DNA from: Raphanus sativus
Lineage: Eukaryota; Streptophyta; Magnoliopsida; Brassicales; Brassicaceae
Direction: 5' to 3'
DNA length: 64,000 bases
Assembly: GCF_000801105.2 (NCBI RefSeq)
Contig: NC_079512.1
Location: 29,467,848 to 29,531,847, forward strand
In this document: positions 33,081 through 44,722 of the stretch, one piece after another
Layout: each line of letters opens with the position of its first letter
Position numbering within the stretch: the first letter of the stretch is position 1
Program-made: the position numbers and the translations under genes
The notes under the pieces: model-generated
The model's database searches: none
What the model was told of the DNA's origin: nothing
The model's input: the letters and a program-made list of their open reading frames with translations, nothing else

Positions 33081-35812
33081 ATGGAAATGATAACAATCTC
33101 TCTATGCTTCGCAACTATCTTAGCATTTCTCTTTCTAAAACAAATTCTCAAACCAGCTACCACCACTAACCGTAACCTACCACCGTCTCCGCCGCGTCTC
33201 CCCGTGATCGGAAACATCCACCAGCTCAGCCTCCATCCTCACCGTTCACTCCGTCATCTCAGCATCCGTTATGGACCGCTCATGCTCCTTCATTTTGGTC
33301 GAGTCCCTATCCTTGTAGTTTCGTCAGCTGACATAGCTCACGACGTCATGAAAACACACGACCTGAAGTTTGCAAACCGCCCGAAAACAAAAGCAGTCGA
33401 TATATTTTTGAACGGAGGGCGTGATGTGGCGTTTTCCTCCTACGGCGAATACTGGAGACAGATGAAGGTAAACTTATTAATCTGAAAACCCATTTACTTT
33501 TTGCCAGCTAATTCTGTGTACCAACTGTGTACCAACTGTACTGACATTAAATATTAAACAACGAGTTAGGTGAGTAAGAGTTATATAATTGATTATAGGG
33601 ATGATTATATGATTGTGATATGTTGTTAACTCTTCCTCTTTCTGTTTTAATTAAGACCTTTTATTATAAATAATCAAACTTCTCTTTTGGAAAAAAATTG
33701 CATTTGGGTGAAGAGCTTGTGCAGTGTTCATCTCCTCAGCAAGAAAATGGTTAGGTCCTTTGAGAATATAAGGGAGGAAGAGATAGTTACAATGATGGAG
33801 AAGCTTAAGAAAGCTAGTTCTTCTTCTTTGCCGGTAAATCTGAGTGAGTCTCTCCTGAATTTGACAAACAATGTGATATGTAGAATTGCCATGGGAAGAA
33901 AATATATCCTAGAGGAAAACACTAGCGAGTTTGGAAACTTGTTGAGAACAATCATGGAGCTTCTAGGCGCGTTTCCCGTTGGGGATTACATCAGAGGTTT
34001 GGCCTGGGTAGATAAAATCCGCGGTCTGGATCGTAAAATGGAAGAAGTAAGCAAAACGTTTAGGGAATTTCTTGACGGAGTAGTCCAAGAACATGTAGAT
34101 GAAGGTGAGAAGAAAGAAACATTTGATTTTGTTGACATGCTGTTACAAATTCAAAGAGAGAAGACAAGTGGATTCGAGCTCGCTAGAAGCGACATCAACC
34201 TCATCATGTTGGTAAGTAAGATAAACCATCCTTTACTTTTAAAACAGCGCATTTCCTAAAATAGAAATATCTAAGTAATTAATAAAAATCTATAACAAGG
34301 CATAGGCTGTAACTGGTATTCGAGGTTTGGAATATTATGAATGAAAGGAATTAAAGAAAATGGAATATCAACTAATGGAATGATGGAAGTTATGGAATAA
34401 AATAAATGGAATGGATAATTGCAGAGAAATATTTTTGTAACATAAATGGTAACTTTTTAGAGGAATTGAATGGAATGGAATGAAAGTGATTTAAATTTAA
34501 ATTAAACTATTAAGAATATGTTAAAATATGGCAATAAACGTGTATGGCACTCAAATAGATTGCATGAAAATTAATAAATAATGTTAAAAGGAAACAAAAG
34601 TATTTATTTTAACTCAGTTTAATACTAAACATATTTATTTAAAAAATAAAACAATTTTGATTTTTTGTTTTGATACATAAGAGTGTTTAATAAGAAATAA
34701 GTTGTTGCTATTATTTTTGTGACAAAAAAAAAGAAAAAAAAGAAGTTTTTGCTTTTATTTTGTTTGATTAGTTACAAATCGTAACAAGAAAAAAAAACTT
34801 CAAGAATCTTAGCATATCTATTTTTTTTACAATAAATGAGTTACATATATCTAAACTTAATTAAAAACATTTCTTAAATAATTTGAATGAACTATAACTA
34901 CATTCCCTTTGATTCCATTTATTCCACACAAATTTTTGGAATGAGATTTATTTTGCATTCCAAAAATGTAGTTTTTTTTGGAATCCTAAGGAATAGGTCA
35001 TTCCGTGTAATTCCATTCAGAAAAATGTAAATCCAGTTACACCCATAATGTTAATTTGAACTACGATACTAAACATGTGTTTTATAGGATATTTTCTTAG
35101 CAGGAATGGCAACATCTTACACGACTCTCGATTGGGCAATGATGCTTCTTATAAGACATCCAGAGTGTATGAAAAAACTCCAAGACGAGATCCGAACATG
35201 TTCGAGACATGAGTTCTATGTATTGGAAGAACAAGTAGAGAGTATGAGATACCTAAAGGCTGTGATTAAAGAAGTTCTTCGACTACATCCTCCTGGCCCA
35301 TTGTTAGCTCCTAGACAACTCAGTGAAGATGTCAAACTGAAAGGATATGACATTGCCGCTGGCACACAAGTAAACATCTAAACGGCGAAACAAAGAAACC
35401 ATCAGTTAATTATTAAGAATATTATATAAATACTAAATAATAATTAAATACGTGCATTGTTGAGCAGGTAATCATTAATGCGTGGGCGATCCATCGAGAC
35501 ACCACAACATGGGGGCCAGATGCAGAAGAGTTTAAGCCAGAGAGACATTTGGATCTACCTTTGGATTTTTCAGGACAAGATTTCAAGTATATTCCATTTG
35601 GATCGGGAAGAAGGCTATGTCCTGGAATAGGATTTGCTATGGCTTTAATAGAGGTGACATTGGCCAACCTTGTGAACAGGTTTAACTGGAAAGTCGAGAT
35701 TAGACCCAATGGAGATGATGATCATTACTATCTAGCTGAAACGACTGGTATCGAAGTTGGCCGCAAGTTCCCATTATTTGTCTTCCCATCTTTGGCTTCA
35801 TCTACTCTATAG
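33081..35812 (+). CDS. CYP71A-subfamily cytochrome P450, intact
   Basis: The four exons are 33081-33467, 33714-34211, 35088-35369 and 35468-35812, all in phase 0 with GT-AG borders, giving 503 residues, normal for the family. It has an N-terminal membrane anchor (residues 3-22), a proline hinge [20 protein letters not shown] in helix C, ExxR at 357-360 (EVLR), FKPERH, and the heme loop [10 protein letters not shown] with Cys440. The I-helix has AGMATS at 300-305, with Ala303 where an acid is usual. It is an ER-bound heme-thiolate monooxygenase, probably of specialised metabolism; CYP71A members make indole, nitrile and other compounds. By eye it is nearest the A. thaliana CYP71A19/A20 group. 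Intron 2 carries a MITE. No defect is visible, so this copy is probably functional, though substrate cannot be read from sequence. Confidence 0.93.
34305..35044. mobile_element. Harbinger/Tourist-like MITE in intron 2 of the P450
   Basis: The left end GGCTGTAACTGG and right end CCAGTTACACCC are imperfect inverted repeats. ATA flanks both sides (34302-34304 and 35045-35047), fitting a 3-bp target duplication. The 740-bp body is rich in GGAATGG/ATTCC words. The matching intron of copy 2 (46160-46337) lacks it. Confidence 0.7.
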
Positions 35813-36153
35813 GATGCAACGAGATTCAATGTCTCGGCCAAGAGTAGCCACTAGACTGACTTTTTCCCTATCAAATAAAAACTGTATTTTCCACTAAGAT
35901 GGGTATTATTAGTTTTTCTCATGGATCATTTGGTAATGGTGTGCTCTTGTTAATCTGGTCGGTGTCTGATGTCCCAGTTTTTGTTTTTCTTCTTTTTATA
36001 AATTTATCTTGAATGCCATTTTTCGGTTTGGTTGGCCGCACATTTTTGGTTAATTAAGAGATTCAAGATCATCAAATTTCGTATATTTTAAAAATAAATT
36101 AAATTTTATAATGGAAAACTGCTACCAAAAAATGCACCAATTATAAACTAGTA
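35813..36153. other. 3' flank of P450 copy 1
   Basis: Likely 3' untranslated region. It has AATAAAAAC near 35875 and is about 94% identical by eye to the flank of copy 2 at 47064-47400. Confidence 0.5.
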
Positions 36154-37518
36154 CTAGATCATGACCCGCGCGATCGCGCGGGTTTTATTTTTGTTTTAAC
36201 ATAAAAAAAATATTTTATAATAGTTAATACAATTTGGAGTTTGTCCTTTTTACATAACGTGGTTTTATATAATTTTGAGTTTGTCCAAAACATGTTGTTT
36301 AAGAACAATGTTAAAATTGTTTTTTGTATTAATAATTTTTTTCGTTGGTATATAAGAGATATAACTGTGCGGTGAAAAAAATACTAATATAATATTAACC
36401 AATACTATTTGATTTTGACATTGTGCTTTTTAAGAGTTTTTTCTAAATGTTTTGTGATTGTCCAATGAATGATGAATGCGAATGCAAATACTTATACACA
36501 CATTTTAGTGGGAGGAAATGAATATTCTCTAATCTATTAAATTACATATAATAAATACAAAATATCATGACACCGAAATTTTAGGTATAGTAGAATAAAT
36601 TTGGAAAATGGGATTTTCCATATTCATGATTTATCAAATCTGGCAATTTGATTGTGAATATTTGATTGTAACCGAGATTTTAGGCCTAGTAGACTCAACT
36701 TGGTGAAGAGGTTTTCCTGCAACCGATTTTTAAAGTATAAATTGATGTTTCTGTTATTGAAATAATAGTATACGATTAGTATATTCTATTTAGTGTATAT
36801 TCAAAGCAAACCTTGATTATTTTAGTATGAAAGAAAATATATTCTGATATCTTTAGTATTGAGTTTCAAAAGTTTTGTATCAAGCTATTTAAAATTTAAA
36901 GATTCATCAGTATTTGATGCCAAATAATTGTTTTTTTTAATTCAAAGAGGTTTTGTGTTTAAGATAATTATAGTTTGATGATGGGAAGAAACATATTCTT
37001 AAGTTATTTGGTTAATTGAATCGATTGGTTTAGGAGATAACTCGATCAAGATAGTCAAAATTATATAATGGCAGGCTAAGGATTCGTGTAATATTAATAT
37101 TTTTTTGTCAACCTACTCTTATAATATTTGTATTTTTAATAACATGTGTAATATTTATTTTTATTTCTGTCTATTTATATTTTTATTTTTAAGAATTCAG
37201 ACTCGTGTAATATTTATATTGGAGACATTTATTGTATTCATTTGACTATAATAAAAGAGAAGGATTGTTATATTTGTACTAATGATATAATATAAATATG
37301 ATAATGTTAGTATACTTAAACGAAAGAATAGATATTTTGTTAAATATATGTATATAATGTAAGACATAGATCTAAGGTGGAATTAAATGATAGATGGTTG
37401 ATATTGAACTCTTTAGGGAAATATTTAAATGAAAGGTTAGATTAAGAATAATAATGTGATGTACAATTTAAAAATCCACCTAGAAGAAGTTATAATGTTT
37501 CTATTTTAATAAGATAGA
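36154..37518 (-). mobile_element. Non-autonomous Helitron, 1365 bp
   Basis: On the minus strand it begins TCTATCTTATTAAAATAGAA (from 37518, preceded by A). It ends with a palindromic stem CCCGCGCGATCGCGCGGG, a short spacer TCATGAT and CTAG (36154-36157), followed by T. It has no terminal inverted repeat and no coding capacity. It is similar to the element at 49453-50891 in copy 2, so an insertion before the duplication is likely. Confidence 0.85.
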
Positions 37519-37765
37519 TACGACTACCACACATTAAAATAATACTAATATATCACTAACTATGCAGCTATATTGTCAATTTGATAATGTATCAACATGT
37601 GTTATATAGTTAACACCAGAATCATACTTTTTGTCGCTGAAACAGTAGATTGGACATTAAAATCCGACAGTACAGTATTCAAAACTAATCCTTTCAAATA
37701 GAAGATAGACCTATAGAGCAATTGAACTGATCCATATTAATTGAAACATATCGACTAGATTTGAT

Positions 37766-38506
37766 TGTTGGACCAATTAAATCATAAGCCCAATGGGCTG
37801 TGTGGTTAATTGGATGTGTGAATATAAAATCTTTTGCAAGCCCAATAGGCTGAGTAAAAGATTGATTTTATGTGAATGTTTATAGGGATTATTGAAATCA
37901 TTTGCAAGCCTAATGGCTGAGTAAATTGAATTGTGAATATTTAAAATTAAAAAAAAAAGAATTAAGAGTAGCTTAGTGCCCAAGTTAGCCAACTTGATAA
38001 CCAAGTTAAACCAACTTGGTAATCAAGTTAAGGCAACTTGGCCACTAAGTTTAGCCAACTTGATAACCAAGCTTAGCTAACTTGGTAACCAAGTTTTATT
38101 CACTATAAATACCCCATAACCTCTTCACAAATTTATCACCTCATTTACACACAAGATCATACATTGATCTCTTTCACAACTACTTTCTCTCACTAGAAAA
38201 AAAAATACTCTTTAGATTTTTTTTCTTTTAGTTCAAGTGTCTTGAGAGTATATCGTAGTAATGAGTTCGTAGATTCTGTTTCGGGTGTTGCGAAATGGTC
38301 TCATCACAGTTGTATCCTGAGATTCAAAATTGCATTAGAAACCGTCACACATTACGGGCAATTTATTGAGTTAAGGAAAGAGATCAAATCTCGACTCCGT
38401 GAATTCGTCTATTTCCTTACGATTTTTTAAATGTTGTAAGTATTTATATTATCGTCTACATACCTTTTGTTTCGTAATTTTCAATCAGGATTCTCGCGCT
38501 CCTACA
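37766..38506 (+). mobile_element. Solo LTR with 5-bp target duplication
   Basis: The 741-bp element begins TGTTGG and ends CCTACA and is flanked by TTGAT on both sides (37761-37765 and 38507-38511). It contains a TATA box (CTATAAATACC near 38103) and about five imperfect copies of an AAGTTAGCCAACTTGATAACC unit just upstream. Copy 2 of the segment has the uninterrupted site with one TTGAT (51144-51148). No internal region, primer site or second LTR is left, as expected after LTR-LTR recombination. The superfamily is not assigned. Confidence 0.9.
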
Positions 38507-38667
38507 TTGATCAGATTAGTTAAATTGGAATGGGTTGGTTTCGTATTTGTAACAGCTTGGTTTCCTATTTGTAACAGGTCGGTTTTCATAACTAGATTAC
38601 CAAATTCTGACGTCTGATTCACTATTTTGACAATAACAATATGAGTATAATGTTAACTGCATACACA

Positions 38668-40091
38668 TCCCCTAGTCTATATTTGAGAAGTGATTTGCCA
38701 CATGTCTTCTCTACAATCGTTTTCACAAAAAAAATATTACGTGGCTATTAAGATTGATGACATGTCATATGGTTAAATATGACATGGACAATTACATTTA
38801 ATACTGATATATTTTTTTGGAAATCTTTTTAGAATATGGCAATAACTCATATATTATATTTAATATTGATTTATATTTTTGGTAAACTTTGTGGAATATG
38901 GTAATAATTCATAAATCATCACTAAAATAAATATATTCAAATATGATATTTTGAATTTCGAAATATTATATAATTTATTTTTATAATTATAAAAATTTTA
39001 TTATCTAAAATTTTCTAAATTTTCTGAATTAATAAAAAAATAAATCGTAATATCATTAGTTTCTTTTAGATATCTACAAATTATATAAATATTATTTAGT
39101 TTTAAATTTTGATAACTATACAATTTTATATGATTTTTAGTAATTTTGTACAAGTTGATTTAATAATTTAACCAAATGAAATAAATAATTTTTTATCTAA
39201 GATTTTAACTTTATATATATACATATATATTCTTAAATATAATTTAAAATAAAAAAAAATATTTTCTCTTAATTTTATGCTTAATTAATGATATGTATAT
39301 TAATTATTAGTCAAAATAATAAAATATATAATATTAATAAATCACATTTTAAAAATATAAAATTTAACTTTTAAAAAATTTATCACTACACATGGTGCAT
39401 GAAAACACCTGGATTAATAATTATGACATAGCTACTAAAATTGATGACATGACTTATAGATTAATATGACATGGACAATTATATTTAATGTTAATTTATA
39501 TTTTTGATAAAAATTTTAAAATATGGTAATAACTCATATATTATATTTATTATCGATTTATATTTTTGAACTTTTTTAAAATATGGAAATAACGCATAAA
39601 TCATCATTAAAATAAATATATTCAATTATGGTATTTCAAATTTTGAAATATCATTTAATTTAAAAATATTTCAAAAATATATACATATTTTTAGAAAATT
39701 ATAAAATTAAATCATAAAATCAAATTAAATCTTAAAATCATTAGTTTCTTATATATATTTACAGATTTGATAAATATTGTTTAATTTTAATTTTTGACAA
39801 TTCTGAAATTTTACATATTTATTTAATATATTTAATTAAAATAAATAGATAGAAAAATCTACCTAAGATTATAATTTTAAGTATATACATGCACATTCTT
39901 AAATATAACTTAAAATAAACAAAATTGGTTTTATCTTAATTTTAATGTTTAGTTAAATCAAATTTATATTAAAATATTGATAAAAAAAAAGAAAATTTAT
40001 AATATTAATAAAAAATAAATATAATTTATATTTATCTTTTAAAAAATATTTTAAAATTCTTTTACTGCACATGGTGCAGGAAAACACCTAG
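38668..40091 (+). mobile_element. Helitron, apparently a tandem dimer, 1424 bp
   Basis: It begins TCCCCTAGTCTATATTTGAG and ends with the stem CTGCAC-ATG-GTGCAG, GAAAACAC and CTAG (40088-40091), sitting between A and T. Copy 2 has the empty site CACA|TGTTAAT at 51304/51305. Internally 38740-39412 and 39420-40091 are diverged repeats. The first ends with a decayed terminus (CACATGGTG, GAAAACAC, CTGG), suggesting read-through of one unit into the next. Confidence 0.85.
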
Positions 40092-40197
40092 TGTTAATAT
40101 ATGTTAACAGTATAAATCGTTTTGTTAAAAATACATTAGGATTATATTAATATTCTTTATGTATGTGATTATGTAATGATTGATAATTGGCATACAG

Positions 40198-40356
40198 TTT
40201 CCTGACATTTGGTTAGAAATGGGAAAGATGATCGATATCACTGGGGAAATTGATTTGCGTTATCTTGGGATCCCTCGTAATGCCACAATATCTGAGGCAG
40301 CATCGGATATGACATGGAACCATTTGACACCGGGGAAGGAAAGTCTACAACATTAA
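40198..40356 (+). mobile_element. LINE (non-LTR) open-frame remnant
   Basis: An open stretch of 52 codons (FPDIWLEMGKMIDITGEIDL, then RYLGIP) resembles the C-terminal part of plant LINE-derived reverse-transcriptase-like proteins. The homologous stretch at 51399-51560 is frameshifted. The assignment rests on word resemblance only. Confidence 0.35.
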
Positions 40357-41430
40357 TTTTTATGAGATAATAAAGGAAACTCAGGTTCCACAAACAAATT
40401 CAGATCCGGACAGAGTACTCTAGAAACATGATGATAATGAATATAAAGATCATTTTTCTGCTGCATCCACCAGGGAACACATTCAGGTGAAAAATCAGAA
40501 GGTCCACTGGTATCGACTGATTTGATTCACACAATCTATTCCTCATCATTCTTTCAATATTTGATTAGTTTTTAAGATAGATTTTCCACTCTGATTGGTA
40601 CCATTGACAAGTCAATCAGAGATCAAATAGTCTCCTTAAAGTACAGAGGGGATCACAGGCTTCAAGGACTACTGAGACGTGGGCTTGAAGTCTATTCGCA
40701 TTGATAGGACTTCTAGGTTATATTCTTTCATTTCATACAGACCTCTCCATATAGGTTTCATTTGTTAAATGCTCATTTTTCTCTTTGAATGAATTTGTAT
40801 GGATTTATATATTTGATTTCATAATAAATTTGAATGGATTTGTATGGATTTCTTTGTTAAAAATACAAAAACTCAAATCCGAGAGAAACTTCCGAATTTG
40901 TAAATATTAATCCGAGAAAATTTTAAATCTGTATGTTTTACTTGGATTTATAAATACTACATGACTTTTTAAATCAATCAAAATATATAAACCAATAACA
41001 CTTGCTAAAATAAATAATACATTTCATTGCAATAAAAACAACAAAACAACAAAAATTATTATATACACTAAATAATTCATTTATTATAACATCCACCGTT
41101 AATTCATTTATATTTAAGATTTTTATTTATATACACTAAATAATTGAATAAAACAACAAAAATTGTATTTGCAAAATTTAATTTCTATGTATATTGTAAA
41201 AATCAATTATTTCTCTTTTTGTTACATAAAAGTTCAAATATATAAATTTGAAATCCAATTTTTGTAAATTAATGATTTTATTTATTAATAAATTTTTGTT
41301 GGAAACAGATTTATTTTAGGGCCTTTTATTCTAATATTCGTTTTCTTCTATTCGTTTTCATAATCACTAAATCAGTTGTCTGGTTTGGGTTCATTAATAA
41401 ATTATTTATATTTTTCTTAAAAGAGAAAAT
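40357..41430. other. Spacer between the two P450 units
   Basis: Non-coding. About 40357-40750 is homologous to 51560-51960; about 41090-41430 is homologous to parts of the region upstream of copy 1. GAATGGATTTGTATGGATTT words near 40790-40850 may be a MITE remnant. Confidence 0.45.
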
Positions 41431-41675
41431 GATGAAAAGGGAAGAATTTCAAAAACCCTGTGTCTTCTTGTGAATTTTTTTTATATTTAATATTAACTAT
41501 ATAATTATATTATGTTAGTATTATATGAGTATATAGTCTTTGAGACCCCTGACCAATAATGCTGCTAATAAACTATAATAACAAGTAGGGGGAAGTCTCC
41601 ATATAAGTTGCTATATGAGAGTATTTGATGTGCACAGAGAAAAAAAGAAAGAGTATTTCATTCTGACAGCAAAGA
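41431..41675 (+). promoter_or_regulatory. Proximal promoter of P450 copy 2
   Basis: Nearly identical to 32838-33080 (two differences by eye), including the CATATAAG and GCTATATGAG words. The high identity starts abruptly near GAAAAGGGAAGAATTTC. Confidence 0.7.
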
Positions 41676-42112
41676 ATGGAAATGATAACAATCTCTCTAT
41701 GCTTCGCAACTATCTTAGCATTTCTCTTTCTAAAACAAATTCTCAAACCAGCTACCACCACTAACCGTAACCTACCACCGTCTCCGCCGCGACTCCCCGT
41801 GATCGGAAACCTCCACCAGCTCAGCCTCCATCCTCACCGTTCACTTCGTCACCTCAGCCTCCGCTATGGACCGCTCATGCTCCTTCATTTTGGTCGAGTC
41901 CCTATACTTGTAGTTTCGTCAGCTGACGTAGCTCACGACATCATGAAAACACACGATTTAAAGTTTGCAAACCGCCCGAAAACAAAAGCAGTCGATATAT
42001 TTTTGAACGGAGGGCGTGATGTGGCTTTTTCCTCCGGCGAATACTGGAGACAGATGAAGGTATGATTATTGTATAATAATTTATTGTTTTATGATAAATC
42101 TTGAACCGAAAC

Positions 42113-43566
42113 TAAGGGCACCAGCAGGGATAAAATGAATATTTAATTTTTCAGGTATTTGAAATTAACAGTTTAAATCTTTAATTTTTGGGTATGCAAT
42201 TTAAATCATAATGTTTGTGTTCACTTCATAATATTAGGAGTGTAGTGAATCTGAAATGTGATGAAATTTTATTTTTAATGAGTTTCTAGATGATTACACG
42301 AGAATCTAAGAATTAAGTGTAATTTTTATTAAAGAAATCTAAAATTTCATCTATAACAATGAGATTTAAATTTAAAATTTTAAAATATTATTTAAAAATC
42401 TGTGTTTAAATAACAACAGAATTGTCGTATTAATATAAATCACTTTAAATACGTAGTTGAATACATCCCTCTTAATTTTTTAAAAGTTCAACGTTAGACA
42501 ATAACCAAGAAAACGTTAGATTAAACATCTAATCTCGTTCTATTTTGTTTCTTATCATCGTCTTCCCCTAAATCAAAAGTCAGAGTTCTAAATTCCCAAA
42601 GAAAGTTTTATCCCTAAAAACATATTCTTTAAATCAAAACCCAAAGGTTAGAGCTTACTTTAGTGGTGCTAAAAAGGAAAACGAGGATATACTCCTCACG
42701 GCCTTCATGGTTTATGTGATAATTAAACGGAACATTTTTCTCTGTTGTTATCTTTGAAAATCATAGAGCTCTTAGTATTGTGATGAGAAAATCTTGAAAC
42801 ATTTTGTATATCGCTAAAAACCAGGGCCGGATCTAGGCATAGGTAAGTGAAAAATTGGTCTTGGTCTCTAAAAATTTTGGGATTTTTTTATGCAGTATCG
42901 GTCCCAAATTTTGAAAAAAAAAATATTAAAGTTCTTTAAAAATATTTCAAACCTCCTCCCCCCCTAAATTTTCAGATTCGTTCCTGCTAAAAAGAGAACA
43001 TCGAGAAGTATCTCGTGGACGAGCCTCCGTAGCATGTTTTAGTTTTATTTCCGTAACAATTGATATGATCAAACCCAATTACCAAACATTATCATAGATT
43101 CTTTCAGTCAATAATTAAAGAAGCTATTATATTATATTATCTGTATTCATTAACTTGCATCTATCAATATTAGCAATACTATGAAGACGACTAAAAAAGT
43201 TACAAAAAAAAATAATTAAAGAAGCTAAACTTTAAAAATGAATCTTTTCTTTAGAGTTTTAAAGCCGGTAGAGACTTTACTTTAGGAATATAAAATTCAG
43301 AGTTTTGATATGAAGAAGATGGTGCTTTTAGGGATTTAGAACTTTGGGTTTTGATTTAGGGAAGAAAATGATAAAAACAAAATAGAAACAGATTAGCTGT
43401 TTAATTTAACGTTTTCTTTGTTATTGTCTAACCTTGACTTTTTCAAGATTAATGTTGTGAATTCAACACAAACATTAGGATTTTATTTTGAATATCCAGG
43501 AGTTGAGGATTTAAAATGATAATTTTAAATATTTGATGAATTAGATGATCATTTTTCCCACATAAG
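42113..43566. mobile_element. Long-terminal-inverted-repeat (foldback or MULE-like) element
   Basis: The left arm (about 42113-42660) and right arm (about 43255-43566) are reverse complements at roughly 75-80% by eye. Landmarks are GACAATAACCAAGAAAACGT with its counterpart ACGTTTTCTTTGTTATTGTC, and CCTAAATCAAAA with TTTTGATTTAGG. The outer end reads GGGCACCAGCAGGG. The target duplication was not resolved. It lies in intron 1 of P450 copy 2 and is absent from copy 1. Confidence 0.65.
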
Positions 43567-43581
43567 GTATCTGACTAGATA

Positions 43582-44707
43582 AACCTCTCATCATGTAGAT
43601 CTGATATGCTCCGATGACCGGACAGCGCGTGAGCGTGCATAACGGCGTCGGAGGCTTCCTTTTCCAGTCATCTCGTCTCTCCTTTGCTCGGCCTCCGTCT
43701 ATGCTCTGCTACCGTCTTGTCTGTGTCTCTGGTCAGAGGTTGCTGTTGGTTTCGTTACTCACTCATGAGGGTGTGTGAATCTTCGGTGAATCTACTTGTT
43801 CTGGAGACTCGACGCTGTAGAGAAGAGCAGTTACGGGTGTCGTTGTCCTTCGAAATCTCTTCCCGTGTACTTTGTTTGTGTGTGTTGTTTATGGTGTGTG
43901 GCTTACCTTCGTTTTGGGAGGAGATTCGCCCTTGCCAATTCGTTTTTGGCTTTCAGAATTAGATTGGAGTTTGGTTTCAAAAGTTCCGGATCTGTGGATT
44001 GATGGTGTAGCTTTAGCTACAATAGCTTTGTCCTGAAGCTCTCGTCTAGATCTGTTTGTCATTCTGTTTTTGCGGGTCTCCTTTGCTGCTGGCTTGGTTT
44101 TCTTTTGCAGGTGATGTTTGTCCTCTTTGAGTTTGCTTTGGCTTCCATCTTATCCCCTATTTTGCTGTTCACGGCTTCTGCTGTCCTCAGCCTGTTCTTG
44201 GCTTCCGGATTAGATGGGCCTCGCCCCTAATTGTTTGTGCAGATCGTGCGGAAATCTGTTGGTTTTGTCGCTTCATACCTAGGCGTTCAATGTTCGTCGT
44301 TGTTCAAACCGTTTCCGGGAGTGTTAGCAAGGTTTTTTACTTGCCGGATTATGAAGATTCTGTTACTGGGTCCTTGAGGTGTTTCCTCAGAGTTCTAGGG
44401 GAAGGAGGTTTAGTGGTGGTCTGGCCGAGGGCATTCCCACTAAGCAGATGCCATTGATACTTTATCGGACAGATTTCCTGTTTTTGTAAGACCTATACTA
44501 GTAGTGAGGAAGATTAGTCACTTGTCTTAAGGTTGTAATATTTCTTAATCTTGTATGTTACCCCGTTGTGGGTTCTAGTTCCCGGAGATATCTCTATGTT
44601 CTGCCGGTTAAGCTAACCACGGAAAGGTCTTGTATCCGTTGGTTTCTGTTGGTTTGTGTTGCTCACAAATTTGCTAGCAATAAAATCTGTTGACGGGAAA
44701 AAAAAAT
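43582..44707 (+). mobile_element. Polyadenylated retroposon (Sadhu-like or truncated LINE)
   Basis: A GC-richer 1.13-kb insert ends in AATAAAATCTGTTGACGGG followed by a poly-A run. It is flanked by a 15-bp target duplication GTATCTGACTAGATA (43567-43581 and 44708-44722). Open frames inside (such as 43684-43962) resemble no known protein. Structure and size fit small non-autonomous retroposons of Brassicaceae such as Sadhu; a 3' LINE fragment or retroposed transcript is the alternative. Confidence 0.85.
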
Positions 44708-44722
44708 GTATCTGACTAGATA

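Noticed and set aside
43684..43962. Open frame with many Cys, Leu and Ser
   Set aside because: Lies inside the polyadenylated retroposon and overlaps another frame of the same kind; no protein family and no conserved start.
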